The notes below the pieces were generated by a model. It made no database searches and was not told the origin of the DNA. It saw only the letters and a list, made by a program, of their open reading frames with translations. Made by a program: the position numbers and the translations under genes. This document shows positions 53,177-63,575 of a stretch of 64,000 nt of DNA, piece after piece. Source of the stretch: Phycicoccus endophyticus (lineage in GTDB: Bacteria; Actinomycetota; Actinomycetes; Actinomycetales; Dermatophilaceae); NCBI RefSeq assembly GCF_011326735.1, contig NZ_JAANCN010000007.1, forward strand, positions 1-64,000, written 5' to 3'. Every line of letters starts with the position of its first letter. Positions within the stretch are counted from its first letter, which is position 1.

Positions 53177-53791
53177 TCAGGCCAGGTCGAGGCGGTACCG
53201 GTCGCCGTCGGGGACGAAGCCCAGCCGCGCGTAGTACGGGGCCACCATGCCGGCGGGGGTGAGCACCCGGACGAAGCCCCGCTCGCGGAAGAGACCAGAG
53301 CGGCGGAAGACGAACTCACCCGGCGCGAAGTCCCGGAAGCGCGGGGTGACGTAGTCGAGCGCGACCTCGGCGGTGCCCTCCCCGGCGTCCCGGACGAGGA
53401 CCACGCCGGCGGTCTCGTCGCCGTGCTGGACGAGGTAGGTGGTGCCGGAGGCGACGTCCGCGGGGGCGAACCCGGGGAAGAACCGCGCGATGTCCTCCCG
53501 GTAGACCTCGAGGAAGTGGCGCAGGTAGCCGTCGCCGGGGCCGACCGCGACGACGCTGTAGGCCCGCTCGTCCCCCCGCTCGCGCAGCATCCGGGCGACG
53601 AAGTAGACGTTGATGCCCGCGAGCGCGACGTTCATCGCGACCATCGGCCACACCCCGAGCAGCGCGTTGAAGACGGTGAGGATGACGCAGGCGACCGTGT
53701 TGAGCACGCGCAGGCGCAGGATGCGCGCCTGGAGCAGCGAGAAGACGAGCAGGGCCGAGCCGAACCAGCCGAGCGCGTCGAGCCAGCTCAT
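53177..53791 (-). CDS. Membrane protein, YgjV-like N-terminus with GNAT-like C-terminus
   Basis: 204 aa from ATG 53791. Three hydrophobic helices (about 5-23, 28-48, 50-68) include ALGWFGSALLVFSLLQ, like the start of YgjV/small inner-membrane proteins. Residues about 80-204 form an alpha+beta domain (FLEVYREDIARFFPGF...VLVRDAGEGTAEVALDYVTPRFRD and VLTPAGMVAPYYARLGFV) that resembles a GNAT acetyltransferase without a clear acetyl-CoA loop. The combination is known in actinobacteria but its role is not. It lies between ppdK and the malic enzyme gene. Confidence 0.7.
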   Translation of the reverse strand: MSWLDALGWFGSALLVFSLLQARILRLRVLNTVACVILTVFNALLGVWPMVAMNVALAGINVYFVARMLRERGDERAYSVVAVGPGDGYLRHFLEVYREDIARFFPGFAPADVASGTTYLVQHGDETAGVVLVRDAGEGTAEVALDYVTPRFRDFAPGEFVFRRSGLFRERGFVRVLTPAGMVAPYYARLGFVPDGDRYRLDLA

Positions 53792-53909
53792 GCGTGCGTT
53801 CCGGGGGCGCTGCGGTCCGCGGTCATGGGCGTCACTGTAGGGCGCCTCCCGGGGCCCCGGTGACGCCTGCCGTTCGGGCTACCCGGTGGTACAGGGTTGA
53901 ATCGTCCCC

Positions 53910-55337
53910 ATGCCCGCCGCGCCCTCGATCGCCAACAGCGTCACCGTCCGCCTCGTCCTGCCCGCCCGCCCGACCGCGGTCAGCGAGATGATGAGCCTCA
54001 TCGAGCGGGCCGGCGGGGTGGTCACCGGCCTCGACGTCACCGGCTCCGCGCAGGCCCGGATGCGCGTCGACCTCACGATGCTCACGCGCGACCCCGAGCA
54101 CGCCGAGGCCATCGTCGAGACGATGCGCACGGTCGAGGGGGCCGAGATCGGCAAGGTCTCCGACCGCACCTTCCTCATGCACCTCGGGGGCAAGCTCAGC
54201 GTCGAGTCCAAGGTGCCGATCCGCACCCGCGACGACCTCTCCCTCGTCTACACCCCGGGCGTGGCCCGGGTGTGCACGGCCATCGCGGACAACCCCGAGG
54301 ACGCGCGCCGCCTGACGATCAAGCGCAACACCGTCGCGGTCGTCACCGACGGCACCGCGGTGCTCGGGCTCGGGGACATCGGCCCGCTCGCGGCGCTGCC
54401 GGTCATGGAGGGCAAGGCGGCCCTCTTCAAGCGCTTCGCGGACATCGACGCCTTCCCCCTCTGCCTGGACACGACCGACGTCGAGGAGATCATCCGCACC
54501 GTCAAGGCGATCGCGCCGGGGTTCGCCGGGATCAACCTCGAGGACATCTCCGCTCCCCGGTGCTTCGAGGTCGAGGCCCGGCTGCGCGAGGAGCTGGACA
54601 TCCCCGTCTTCCACGACGACCAGCACGGGACGGCCATCGTCGCCCTCGCCGCGCTGCGGAACGCGCTGCGCGTCGTCGGCAAGCGGCTCGAGGAGGTGCG
54701 GCTCGTCATGAGCGGAGCCGGGGCGGCCGGCACCGCCATCCTCAAGCTGCTCCTGCACGCCGGCGCGCGACACGTCGTCGTCGCCGACATCGACGGCGTG
54801 GTCCACCGGGGCCGCGCCGACGTCCTCTCCGGCGAGCACCCGAACCACGCCTGGATCGCCGAGCACACCAACCCCGACAACGTCAGCGGCACGCTCTCAC
54901 GCGCCGTCCGCGGCGCGGACGTCTTCCTCGGCGTCTCGGCACCGAACATCCTCACCGAGGAGGACGTCGCCTCGATGGCCCCGGGGGCGGTCGTCTTCGC
55001 GATGGCCAACCCGGTGCCCGAGATCGACCCCGAGATCGCGGCCCGGCACGCCGAGGTCGTCGCCACCGGGCGCTCGGACTTCGCCAACCAGATCAACAAC
55101 GTGCTCGTCTTCCCCGGCGTCTTCCGTGGGCTCATCGACGCCGCGAGCCGGCACGTGACGATGGACGTGCTGCTCGCCGCGGCCGACGCGCTCGCCGACG
55201 TCGTCACCGACGAGGAGCGCAACGCGACGTACATCGTGCCCAGCGTCTTCCACCCCGACGTCACGACGGTCGTCGCCGACGCGGTGCGGCGGGCCGTCGC
55301 GGGGACCGAGCACCACCCCGGGGCCGACGACGCATGA
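53910..55337 (+). CDS. NAD-type malic enzyme with N-terminal ACT domain
   Basis: 475 aa from ATG 53910. The ACT domain is at about 10-85 (LPARPTAVSEMMSLIERAGGVV). The malic enzyme core follows: KVPIRTRDDLSLVYTPGVAR, the metal-binding NLEDISAPRCFEVE and DDQHGTAIV, and a Rossmann NAD domain with MSGAGAAGTAILKLL. It decarboxylates malate to pyruvate. ACT domains usually bind amino acids, so allosteric control is likely. The length of the catalytic part (about 390 aa) matches the short bacterial class that uses NAD; the cofactor is not proven. It overlaps the VanZ-like gene by 4 bp. Confidence 0.93.
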   Translation: MPAAPSIANSVTVRLVLPARPTAVSEMMSLIERAGGVVTGLDVTGSAQARMRVDLTMLTRDPEHAEAIVETMRTVEGAEIGKVSDRTFLMHLGGKLSVESKVPIRTRDDLSLVYTPGVARVCTAIADNPEDARRLTIKRNTVAVVTDGTAVLGLGDIGPLAALPVMEGKAALFKRFADIDAFPLCLDTTDVEEIIRTVKAIAPGFAGINLEDISAPRCFEVEARLREELDIPVFHDDQHGTAIVALAALRNALRVVGKRLEEVRLVMSGAGAAGTAILKLLLHAGARHVVVADIDGVVHRGRADVLSGEHPNHAWIAEHTNPDNVSGTLSRAVRGADVFLGVSAPNILTEEDVASMAPGAVVFAMANPVPEIDPEIAARHAEVVATGRSDFANQINNVLVFPGVFRGLIDAASRHVTMDVLLAAADALADVVTDEERNATYIVPSVFHPDVTTVVADAVRRAVAGTEHHPGADDA

Positions 55338-55720
55338 GTGAGGAGGCCGGCGGCCGCGCCGCCCCGCGGGCCTTCGCCGTGCTCGCGGTGGCCGCGCTCG
55401 CCCTCCAGCTCGCCGTGGTCTACGCGCCGACGGTGCCCGGGCCGCCCGCTCCGCCCGGGGTCGACAAGCTCGTGCACGCCGGCGTCTTCCTCCTGCCCGT
55501 CCTGCTCGGGGCCCTCGCCGGTGGCCGGCTGCGCTGGCTCGTCGCCGGGTTCACGGCCCATGCCCTCCTCAGCGAGGTGGTGCAGGCGAGCGTGCTCGCC
55601 CACCGCGACGGTGACGCCCTCGACGCGCTCGCCGACCTCGCGGGTGTCGCCCTCGGGGTGCTGCTCGCGAGGCTGGTCGGCCGGCGCTGGCCGTCCGGAG
55701 CAGGCCCCGTGCGCTGGTAG
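55334..55720 (+). CDS. VanZ-like membrane protein
   Basis: 128 aa from ATG 55334, overlapping the malic enzyme stop. Four hydrophobic helices are visible (about 12-32, 46-62, 66-84, 99-116). The VanZ pattern is present: DKLVHAGVFLLPVLLG, LLSEVVQASVL, and RDGDALDALADLAGVALG. In VanZ of enterococci the protein gives low-level teicoplanin resistance; in actinobacteria the role is unknown. Confidence 0.8.
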   Translation: MSEEAGGRAAPRAFAVLAVAALALQLAVVYAPTVPGPPAPPGVDKLVHAGVFLLPVLLGALAGGRLRWLVAGFTAHALLSEVVQASVLAHRDGDALDALADLAGVALGVLLARLVGRRWPSGAGPVRW

Positions 55721-55723
55721 GCT
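55718..55723 (+). promoter_or_regulatory. -10 (TAGGCT) of the DEAD-box gene, followed by a long leader
   Basis: TAGGCT overlaps the VanZ stop. Transcription would start near 55730, giving a leader of about 210 nt before the ATG at 55941. The leader has several GC-rich hairpins and no open frame of note. Confidence 0.5.
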
Positions 55724-55940
55724 GGGTCCTCCACCGTGGTGGCCGGGCGCTCGGCAGCGCCCTCCGCTCGCACCGCGCGAGCCGTGGCCAGTCCCACCCG
55801 GTGCCCGCCGGTGACACCCCCGTCGAACCGGCCGCCAGGGCCACTGCCGGCCCGGAGACCCGTTGTCCCTGCTGTTTCGCCACCGGCCGACGACGTGTCT
55901 GTCAGACGCCATCACGACCGAGACACAGGTGAGTACCACC

Positions 55941-57707
55941 ATGCCGAAGAAGGCATCCGGGCCGAAGGCCCGTTGGAGCGCTGCCCGCAAGGCCCAGGCC
56001 CGCAAGGCGACCAAGAAGCCGCACCGCGGCCAGGGAGCCCCCGCCGGCTCGACGCCGCGCAGCGAGCGCCCCGCGCGCAGCGAGCGCCCCGCGCGCAGTG
56101 AGCGCCCGGCGCGCAGCGAGGAGCCCCGACGCGAGGACGGGCGGACCCGTCAGCCGCGTCGCCCGCACGACGAGCGGCCCCGTCGCGAGCGCGGTGAGCG
56201 GCCCCGCCGGGAGCAGGAGCCCCGGGTGGCCGACCCCGCCCGCCGGGACCGCCACGAGGGGCGCCGGGCCGAGCGCACGACGCGCCCGGAGTCGCCCGAG
56301 ACCGAGCGGGCCCAGGCCGACACCTGGACCACCTACCGCTCCACCGCGGCGGGCGGGCCGCGCGAGGTGACTGCCGACAACGGCTTCGCCGCCCTCGGGC
56401 TGCCCGCGCGGGTCGTCGAGCGGCTCGCCCGCGACGGCATCACCGACCCCTTCCCCATCCAGGCCGCGACGATCCCCGACGCCCTCGCCGGGCGCGACGT
56501 CCTCGGCCGCGGCCGGACCGGCTCGGGCAAGACCCTGGCCTTCGGCCTGCCGACGATCGCCCGGCTGGCCGAGGGCGGCGCCCCGCAGCCTCGGCGCCCG
56601 CGGGCACTCGTCCTCGTCCCGACCCGTGAGCTCGCGATGCAGGTGAGCGACGCGCTCGAGCCCTTCGTCCACGTCGCCGGGCTGCGCCACCGCCTCGTCG
56701 CGGGCGGGCTCTCCTACGAGGGGCAGATCTCCGCGCTCCGCCGCGGCGTGCACCTGCTCATCGCGACGCCCGGGCGGCTCGTGGACCTCATGGACCGCGG
56801 CGCCGTCGAGCTCGGCGGGGTCGAGGTCGCGATCCTCGACGAGGCGGACCACATGGCCGACATGGGCTTCGTCCCCGAGGTCACCGCGATCCTCGACGCG
56901 GTGCCCGAGGGCGGGCAGCGGCTGCTCTTCTCGGCCACGCTCGACCGTGGCGTCGACACCCTCGTGCAGCGCTACCTCGTCGACCCCGTCACGCACTCCA
57001 CCGACGAGGCCCAGGCGGCCGTGACGACGATGAGCCACCATGTGCTGCTCATCGACCCGCAGGACAAGAAGGCCCTGACCGCCGAGCTCGCCGGGCGGGC
57101 CGGGCGCACCGTCGTCTTCGCCCGCACCCAGCTCGGTGCCGAGCGGATCGCCCGCGAGCTGCGCGAGCGGGGCGTCCTCGCCGCCGCGCTGCACGGCGGG
57201 CTCTCCCAGGGCGTGCGCAACCGGGTGCTCGGGGCCTTCCGCGAGGGTCGGCTGCCGGTGCTCGTCGCGACCGACGTCGCCGCCCGCGGCATCCACGTCG
57301 ACGACATCGGCCTCGTCGTCCAGGTGGACCCGCCCAAGGACCACAAGGACTACCTGCACCGGGCCGGCCGTACGGCGCGGGCGGGCGAGCAGGGCGCGGT
57401 CGTCATGCTCGCGCTGCCGCACCAGCGCCGGATGGTGACCCGGATCATCGAGGGGGCCGGTGCGCAGGCGCAGACCGCCAAGGTCGCACCGGGCGACCCG
57501 ACGCTCGCCGCCCTCGGTGCCGTCGCCCCGAGCGGTGTCCCCGTGCCCGAGGACGTCTGGCGGCCCCTGCTCGAGGCCCCCCGGCGCGGCGGCCGCCGCG
57601 GTGGGCCGCCACGGCGCGGAGGGCGCTCCGGCGGGCGCTCCGAGCGCGGCCGTGGCGCCCCCGCGAGCCACCGGCGCTCCTCGGGCCGTGGGGGCACAAT
57701 GGCGTAG
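55941..57707 (+). CDS. DEAD-box ATP-dependent RNA helicase
   Basis: 588 aa from ATG 55941 with GGTGAG 7 nt upstream. The N-terminal 145 residues are basic, disordered and contain tandem RSERPA repeats. The helicase core follows: Q motif FPIQAATIP, motif I GRTGSGKT, Ia VPTREL, II DEAD in ILDEADHMAD, III FSATL, and the second RecA fold with VFARTQLGAERI, VATDVAARGIHV and HRAGRTARAG. The C-terminus is Arg/Gly-rich. It belongs to the RhlE/DeaD group that unwinds structured RNA, for instance in cold or ribosome assembly. The long leader suggests post-transcriptional control. algH follows directly. Confidence 0.95.
   Translation: MPKKASGPKARWSAARKAQARKATKKPHRGQGAPAGSTPRSERPARSERPARSERPARSEEPRREDGRTRQPRRPHDERPRRERGERPRREQEPRVADPARRDRHEGRRAERTTRPESPETERAQADTWTTYRSTAAGGPREVTADNGFAALGLPARVVERLARDGITDPFPIQAATIPDALAGRDVLGRGRTGSGKTLAFGLPTIARLAEGGAPQPRRPRALVLVPTRELAMQVSDALEPFVHVAGLRHRLVAGGLSYEGQISALRRGVHLLIATPGRLVDLMDRGAVELGGVEVAILDEADHMADMGFVPEVTAILDAVPEGGQRLLFSATLDRGVDTLVQRYLVDPVTHSTDEAQAAVTTMSHHVLLIDPQDKKALTAELAGRAGRTVVFARTQLGAERIARELRERGVLAAALHGGLSQGVRNRVLGAFREGRLPVLVATDVAARGIHVDDIGLVVQVDPPKDHKDYLHRAGRTARAGEQGAVVMLALPHQRRMVTRIIEGAGAQAQTAKVAPGDPTLAALGAVAPSGVPVPEDVWRPLLEAPRRGGRRGGPPRRGGRSGGRSERGRGAPASHRRSSGRGGTMA
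56058..56120 (+). repeat. 18-bp tandem repeat inside the helicase gene
   Basis: Three copies of an 18-bp unit (56058-56075, 56076-56093, 56094-56111) and a partial fourth encode RSERPA repeats in the disordered N-terminus. Copies 1 and 2 are identical, so the array may vary in length between strains. Confidence 0.9.
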
Positions 57708-58268
57708 GTGAGCGCGACCTCCACGACCGGGCGCCTCCTCGTCGCGACACCGCAGATCGAGGAGGGCGTCTTCCGGCGGGGGGTCGTCCTCGTCCTGCAC
57801 CACGGTGAGGACGGGGCCCAGGGTCTCGTCCTCAACCGTCCGATCGAGGCCGGCATCGAGGCCGTCCTGCCCGGCTGGGAGCAGCACGCCAGCCGGCCGG
57901 CCACGATGTTCCAGGGCGGCCCGGTCCAGCTGGACTCCGCGCTCGGTCTCGTCGCGGTCCCCGGTGACGCGCCCGAGCCCGCCGGCGTCCGCCGGCTCTT
58001 CGGCTCGGTCGCGCTCGTCGACCTCGACACCCCACCCGGGTCGGTCGCGCAGGCCCTCGCCGGCCTGCGGATCTTCGCCGGCTACGCGGGCTGGTCGCCG
58101 GGCCAGCTCGAGGAGGAGCTCGCGACCGGCTCCTGGTTCGTCGTCGACGGGGAGAGCGCCGACGCCTTCACCGACCACCCCGAGGACCTCTGGCAGCGGG
58201 TGCTGCGTCGCCAGCCCGAGCCGCTGCGCTGGATGGCGTGGTACCCGCCGGACCCGGCGCTGAACTGA
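57708..58268 (+). CDS. YqgE/AlgH family protein
   Basis: 186 aa from GTG 57708, immediately after the helicase stop. The family pattern is clear: GRLLVATPQIEEGVFRRGVVLVLHHGEDGAQGLVLNRPI, then MFQGGPVQLDSALGL and VRIFAGYAGW-like LRIFAGYAGWSPGQLEEEL, ending WQRVLRRQ. YqgE/AlgH proteins are widespread; AlgH was linked to alginate regulation in Pseudomonas, but the biochemical role is unknown. No signal peptide. Confidence 0.92.
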   Translation: MSATSTTGRLLVATPQIEEGVFRRGVVLVLHHGEDGAQGLVLNRPIEAGIEAVLPGWEQHASRPATMFQGGPVQLDSALGLVAVPGDAPEPAGVRRLFGSVALVDLDTPPGSVAQALAGLRIFAGYAGWSPGQLEEELATGSWFVVDGESADAFTDHPEDLWQRVLRRQPEPLRWMAWYPPDPALN

Positions 58269-58277
58269 GCCCCGGCG

Positions 58278-58283
58278 TACCCT
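58278..58283 (+). promoter_or_regulatory. -10 element TACCCT, probable leaderless start
   Basis: TACCCT ends 6 nt before the DUF3039 ATG at 58290. Confidence 0.5.
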
Positions 58284-58289
58284 GAGGCG

Positions 58290-58601
58290 ATGAGCGAGAC
58301 GACGCCGCGGCCCAGCGACCCGGACGCCCCCGACGGCGACCCGGGCGGCCCGCAGACCCAGACCGCCGTCCTCGAGCGCACCGAGACCACCCCCGAGGTC
58401 GCGGAGCCGGGTGACCACGAGCGCTTCGCCCACTACGTGCGCAAGGAGAAGATCCTCGAGAGCGCGCTCTCCGGCGAGCCGGTGACCGCCCTGTGCGGCA
58501 AGGTCTGGGTCCCGGGGCGGGACCCGCAGCGCTTCCCGGTGTGCCCGACGTGCAAGGAGATCTACGACGGGCTGCGCCCCCCGGAGGACGGCGGGGAGTA
58601 G
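58290..58601 (+). CDS. DUF3039 family protein
   Basis: 103 aa from ATG 58290. After an acidic Pro-rich start, the conserved part is HERFAHYVRKEKILESALSG, then VTALCGKVWVPGRDPQRFPVCPTCKEIYDGL. The Cys set C-GKVW...CPTC could bind zinc. DUF3039 genes are an actinobacterial marker found next to an SF2 helicase, as here. Function unknown. Confidence 0.9.
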   Translation: MSETTPRPSDPDAPDGDPGGPQTQTAVLERTETTPEVAEPGDHERFAHYVRKEKILESALSGEPVTALCGKVWVPGRDPQRFPVCPTCKEIYDGLRPPEDGGE

Positions 58602-58689
58602 CCGGACGGCCGCTCGAGGCAGAGCCGACCGGCCTCGGCGAGTCGCCCGTCGGCCGGTCCGGGTGCGGCGGTTAGGGTGGCGCTCGCCC

Positions 58690-60453
58690 ATGAGTACCTC
58701 AGCCGCCGGACACCTCCCCCCCGCCTACCCCGAGCGTGCCGCGTGGGGGACCGCGGCGAAGCTGCGCGCCTGGCAGGAGGAGGCGCTGGCCGCCTACCTG
58801 CGCGAGGACGTCCGTGACTTCCTCGCCGTCGCCACCCCCGGCGCCGGGAAGACCACCTACGCGCTGCGGATCGCGACCGAGCTGCTCGACCGGGGGGTGG
58901 TCGGTGCGGTGACCGTCGTCGCGCCGACCGAGCACCTGAAGACCCAGTGGGCCGACGCGGCCGGGCGGGTCGGCATCCAGCTCAACCCGGCGTTCGCCAA
59001 CACCGCCGGCGTGCAGTCCAGCGAGTACGACGGCGTGGCCCTGACCTACGCCCAGGTCGCGGCCAACCCCGCGTTGCACCGCCGGCGCACCGAGGCCACC
59101 GCGACCCTCGTCATCCTCGACGAGATCCACCACGGCGGCGACGCGCGCTCGTGGGGCGACGGCATCCGCGAGGCATTCACGCCCGCGGCCCGCCGGCTCT
59201 CCCTCACCGGGACCCCGTTCCGCTCGGACACCAACCCCATCCCGTTCGTCCGGTACGCGATGGGAGAGGACGGCATCCTGCGCTCGGCGGCCGACTACAC
59301 CTACGGGTACGCGGCCGCCCTGCGCGACGGCGTGGTCCGCCCGGTGCTCTTCCTCGCCTACGGCGGCGCGATGCGATGGCGCACCAAGGCCGGTGACGAG
59401 GTCGCGGCACGGCTCGGCGAGCCGCTGACCAAGGACCAGACGGCGCACGCCTGGCGCACGGCGCTCGACCCGAAGGGGGAGTGGGTCCCCGCGGTGCTCG
59501 CGGCCGCCGACAAGCGGCTCACCGAGGTGCGCCGCCACGTCCCGGACGCCGGCGGGCTCGTCATCGCCTCGAACCAGACCGCCGCCCGGGCGTACGCGAG
59601 GATCCTCGAGCGGGTCACCGGCGAGCCCGCCACCGTCGTGCTGTCCGACGACGCCGGCGCGAGCGCGCGGATCGAGCAGTTCGCCGCCGACGAGTCCCGG
59701 TGGATGGTCGCGGTGCGGATGGTCTCCGAGGGCGTCGACGTCCCCCGCCTCGCCGTGGGCGTCTACGCGACCTCCACCTCGACCCCGCTGTTCTTCGCGC
59801 AGGCCGTCGGTCGGTTCGTGCGCGCCCGTCGGCGCGGCGAGACCGCGTCGGTCTTCCTGCCCTCGGTGCCGGTCGTCCTCCAGCTCGCAGCGACGATGGA
59901 GGAGGAGCGCGACCACGCCCTCGACCGGCCGCGCAGCGACGAGGACGAGGCCTCGCTGTGGGCCGAGGAGGAGGGCCTTGTCGCCGCGGCGAACCGGTCC
60001 GAGCCGGCCGCGGCCTTCGAGGACGAGTCCCGGTTCGAGGCGCTCGAGTCCGACGCGCACTTCGACCACGTCCTCTTCGACGCCCAGCAGTACGGTCTGC
60101 ACGCGGCGGCCGGCTCGCCCGAGGAGCAGGACTACCTCGGCCTGCCGGGGCTGCTCGAGCCCGACCAGGTCGCCATGCTCCTGCACGAGCGGCAGACCAA
60201 GCAGGCGACCGCCGCCCGCCCCGCCCGCGCGGCGGCACCCGCGCCCCCGGCGCAGCACCGCGCCCTCGCCGCGCAGCGCAAGGAGCTCAACAAGCTCGTC
60301 GCCGCCTACTCCGCCAAGACGGGTGCGCCGCACGCCACCGTCCACCTCGACCTGCGTCGTGCGTGTGGCGGCCCGGAGCTCGCGGCCGCGACGAGCGAGC
60401 AGGTGACCGAGCGCATCGCGCGGATCCGGCGCTGGTTCGTCGGCCGCCGCTGA
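58690..60453 (+). CDS. DEAD/DEAH-box superfamily II helicase
   Basis: 587 aa from ATG 58690, with a -10-like TAGGGT 12 nt upstream. Motif I is ATPGAGKTT (K54) and motif II DEIHHGGD. The second helicase fold has VIASNQTAARAYARIL and AVRMVSEGVDVPRLAVGVYAT, then FFAQAVGRFVRARR. The class resembles the helicase part of type I/III restriction or the RapA/UvrB-like repair enzymes. It recurs after DUF3039 in actinobacteria, so a housekeeping role in DNA or RNA metabolism is likelier than restriction. C-terminal 150 residues are Ala-rich with a late HLDLRRACGGPELAAAT. Confidence 0.9.
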   Translation: MSTSAAGHLPPAYPERAAWGTAAKLRAWQEEALAAYLREDVRDFLAVATPGAGKTTYALRIATELLDRGVVGAVTVVAPTEHLKTQWADAAGRVGIQLNPAFANTAGVQSSEYDGVALTYAQVAANPALHRRRTEATATLVILDEIHHGGDARSWGDGIREAFTPAARRLSLTGTPFRSDTNPIPFVRYAMGEDGILRSAADYTYGYAAALRDGVVRPVLFLAYGGAMRWRTKAGDEVAARLGEPLTKDQTAHAWRTALDPKGEWVPAVLAAADKRLTEVRRHVPDAGGLVIASNQTAARAYARILERVTGEPATVVLSDDAGASARIEQFAADESRWMVAVRMVSEGVDVPRLAVGVYATSTSTPLFFAQAVGRFVRARRRGETASVFLPSVPVVLQLAATMEEERDHALDRPRSDEDEASLWAEEEGLVAAANRSEPAAAFEDESRFEALESDAHFDHVLFDAQQYGLHAAAGSPEEQDYLGLPGLLEPDQVAMLLHERQTKQATAARPARAAAPAPPAQHRALAAQRKELNKLVAAYSAKTGAPHATVHLDLRRACGGPELAAATSEQVTERIARIRRWFVGRR

Positions 60454-60498
60454 GGGCGCTGGACACCACCCTGGGCGCTCGGGCCCTCCGCCACGGCC

Positions 60499-62330
<1,832 letters not shown>

Positions 62331-62390
62331 GGTGCTCTCGCCGCCCGGATCGGTCACCGGGCCGCGGCCACGGCGTGCGAGGCTGGGGAC

Positions 62391-63152
62391 ATGAGCGAGC
62401 CGACCGCCCCGGGCTGGTACACCGACCCCGAGGACGCCGACCAGCTGAGGTACTTCGACGGTGTCGTGTGGACCCAGCACGTCACCCCCCGCAACCCGCC
62501 GCCCCCGCCGGTCACCTCGCAGCCGCCCCCGGCGGCACCGGGCGGGCCGGCCGGCGGGCCCGGCTCGGCCGGCGGCTGGGGCGCGCCCCCCGCCTACGGC
62601 CCCGCCTCCGTCGCGGGGGAGCGGCTGCCCGACGGCGACGTGCTCGCCGAGTGGTGGCGCCGGCTGCTCGCGCGCGTCGTCGACGCCGTGCTGAAGAGCA
62701 TCGTGGCGGGCCTGCTCTCGCTGCCCTTCCTCGGCGATCTCTCCGCCGCCGTCGAGGACCTGCTCTCCCAGGCCGTCGCCGGCGACGCCAACCCCGACCT
62801 CACCGCCCTGCAGAGCGCGCTCACCGAGGCGACTCTGCCGGTCACGCTCATCGGGCTGGCCGTCAACCTCGTCTACGAGGTCGGCTTCCTCACCTGGCGG
62901 GCCGCCACGCCGGGGAAGATGCTGCTCGGCACCCGCGTGCGCCCCGCGGACGGGCCGGGCCCCGTGAGCGGCGGCGTCGCCGTCCGCCGGCAGCTCGTCG
63001 AGATCGCCACCCAGGTGCTGGGGCTCGTCCCCCTGCTCGGCCTGCCGGCCTTCGTGCTCACCGTCCTCGACCCCGCCTGGCTGCTCTGGGACCCGCGGCG
63101 CCAGACACTGCACGACAAGGTGGCCGGCACCGTCGTCGTGCTGCGCCGGTGA
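62391..63152 (+). CDS. RDD-family membrane protein with DUF2510 domain
   Basis: 253 aa from ATG 62391. The N-terminal DUF2510 motif is PGWYTDPEDADQLRYFDGVVWTQHV (about 7-31). A Pro/Gly linker follows to about 80. Then come RDD-type helices: LLARVVDAVLKSIVAGLLSL at about 90-115, a middle helix near 140-165 before GKMLLGTRVRP, and a last helix near 210-230. RDD proteins are sometimes Na+/H+ exchangers but most are uncharacterised. It overlaps the ankyrin gene by 4 bp. Confidence 0.85.
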   Translation: MSEPTAPGWYTDPEDADQLRYFDGVVWTQHVTPRNPPPPPVTSQPPPAAPGGPAGGPGSAGGWGAPPAYGPASVAGERLPDGDVLAEWWRRLLARVVDAVLKSIVAGLLSLPFLGDLSAAVEDLLSQAVAGDANPDLTALQSALTEATLPVTLIGLAVNLVYEVGFLTWRAATPGKMLLGTRVRPADGPGPVSGGVAVRRQLVEIATQVLGLVPLLGLPAFVLTVLDPAWLLWDPRRQTLHDKVAGTVVVLRR

Positions 63153-63553
63153 GCGAGGACCTGCCGGCCGGGATGCCGCCGGAGGTCGCCGAGCTCGCCG
63201 GCCGGCTGTTCGACCTGGCACGCCGCGGGTCGTCCTGGCTGCTCGACTACGTCGACGCCGGCGCGCCGATCGACCTGGCGAACGGCTCGGGCGACACCCT
63301 CGTCATGCTCGCCGCCTACCACGGACACGACGGCCTCGTCCGCGGCCTGCTCGCGCGCGGCGCCGACCCCGACCGCCCCAACCTGCGTGGGCAGACCCCG
63401 CTCGCCGGTGCGGTGTTCAAGGGGGAGCGCGCGGTCGCCGAGGCCCTGCTCGCCGGGGGCGCCGACCCGGACGCCGGGGTCCCGACCGCGCGGGAGGCGG
63501 CCGCGATGTTCGGCTCCGAGCTCGCCGCGCTGCTGCCGCCGCGGGCTCCCTGA
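63149..63553 (+). CDS. Ankyrin-repeat protein
   Basis: 134 aa from GTG 63149, overlapping the RDD stop. Ankyrin units are seen at about 40-72 (GDTLVMLAAYHGHDGLVRGLLARGADPD) and 73-105 (GQTPLAGAVFKGERAVAEALLAGGADPD), preceded by a helical cap (VAELAGRLFDLARRGSSWLLDYV). It probably binds a protein partner; the coupling suggests the RDD membrane protein. Confidence 0.85.
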   Translation: MSEDLPAGMPPEVAELAGRLFDLARRGSSWLLDYVDAGAPIDLANGSGDTLVMLAAYHGHDGLVRGLLARGADPDRPNLRGQTPLAGAVFKGERAVAEALLAGGADPDAGVPTAREAAAMFGSELAALLPPRAP

Positions 63554-63575
63554 GGCGGGTCGCCCCCGGTCCGCC

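Noticed and set aside
50173-53262. 1029-codon frame antisense to ppdK, running into tmRNA
   Set aside because: Overlaps the tmRNA and all of ppdK; no protein motif.
55902-58691. 929-codon frame antisense to the helicase and algH
   Set aside because: Shadow frame; the sense genes have all expected motifs.
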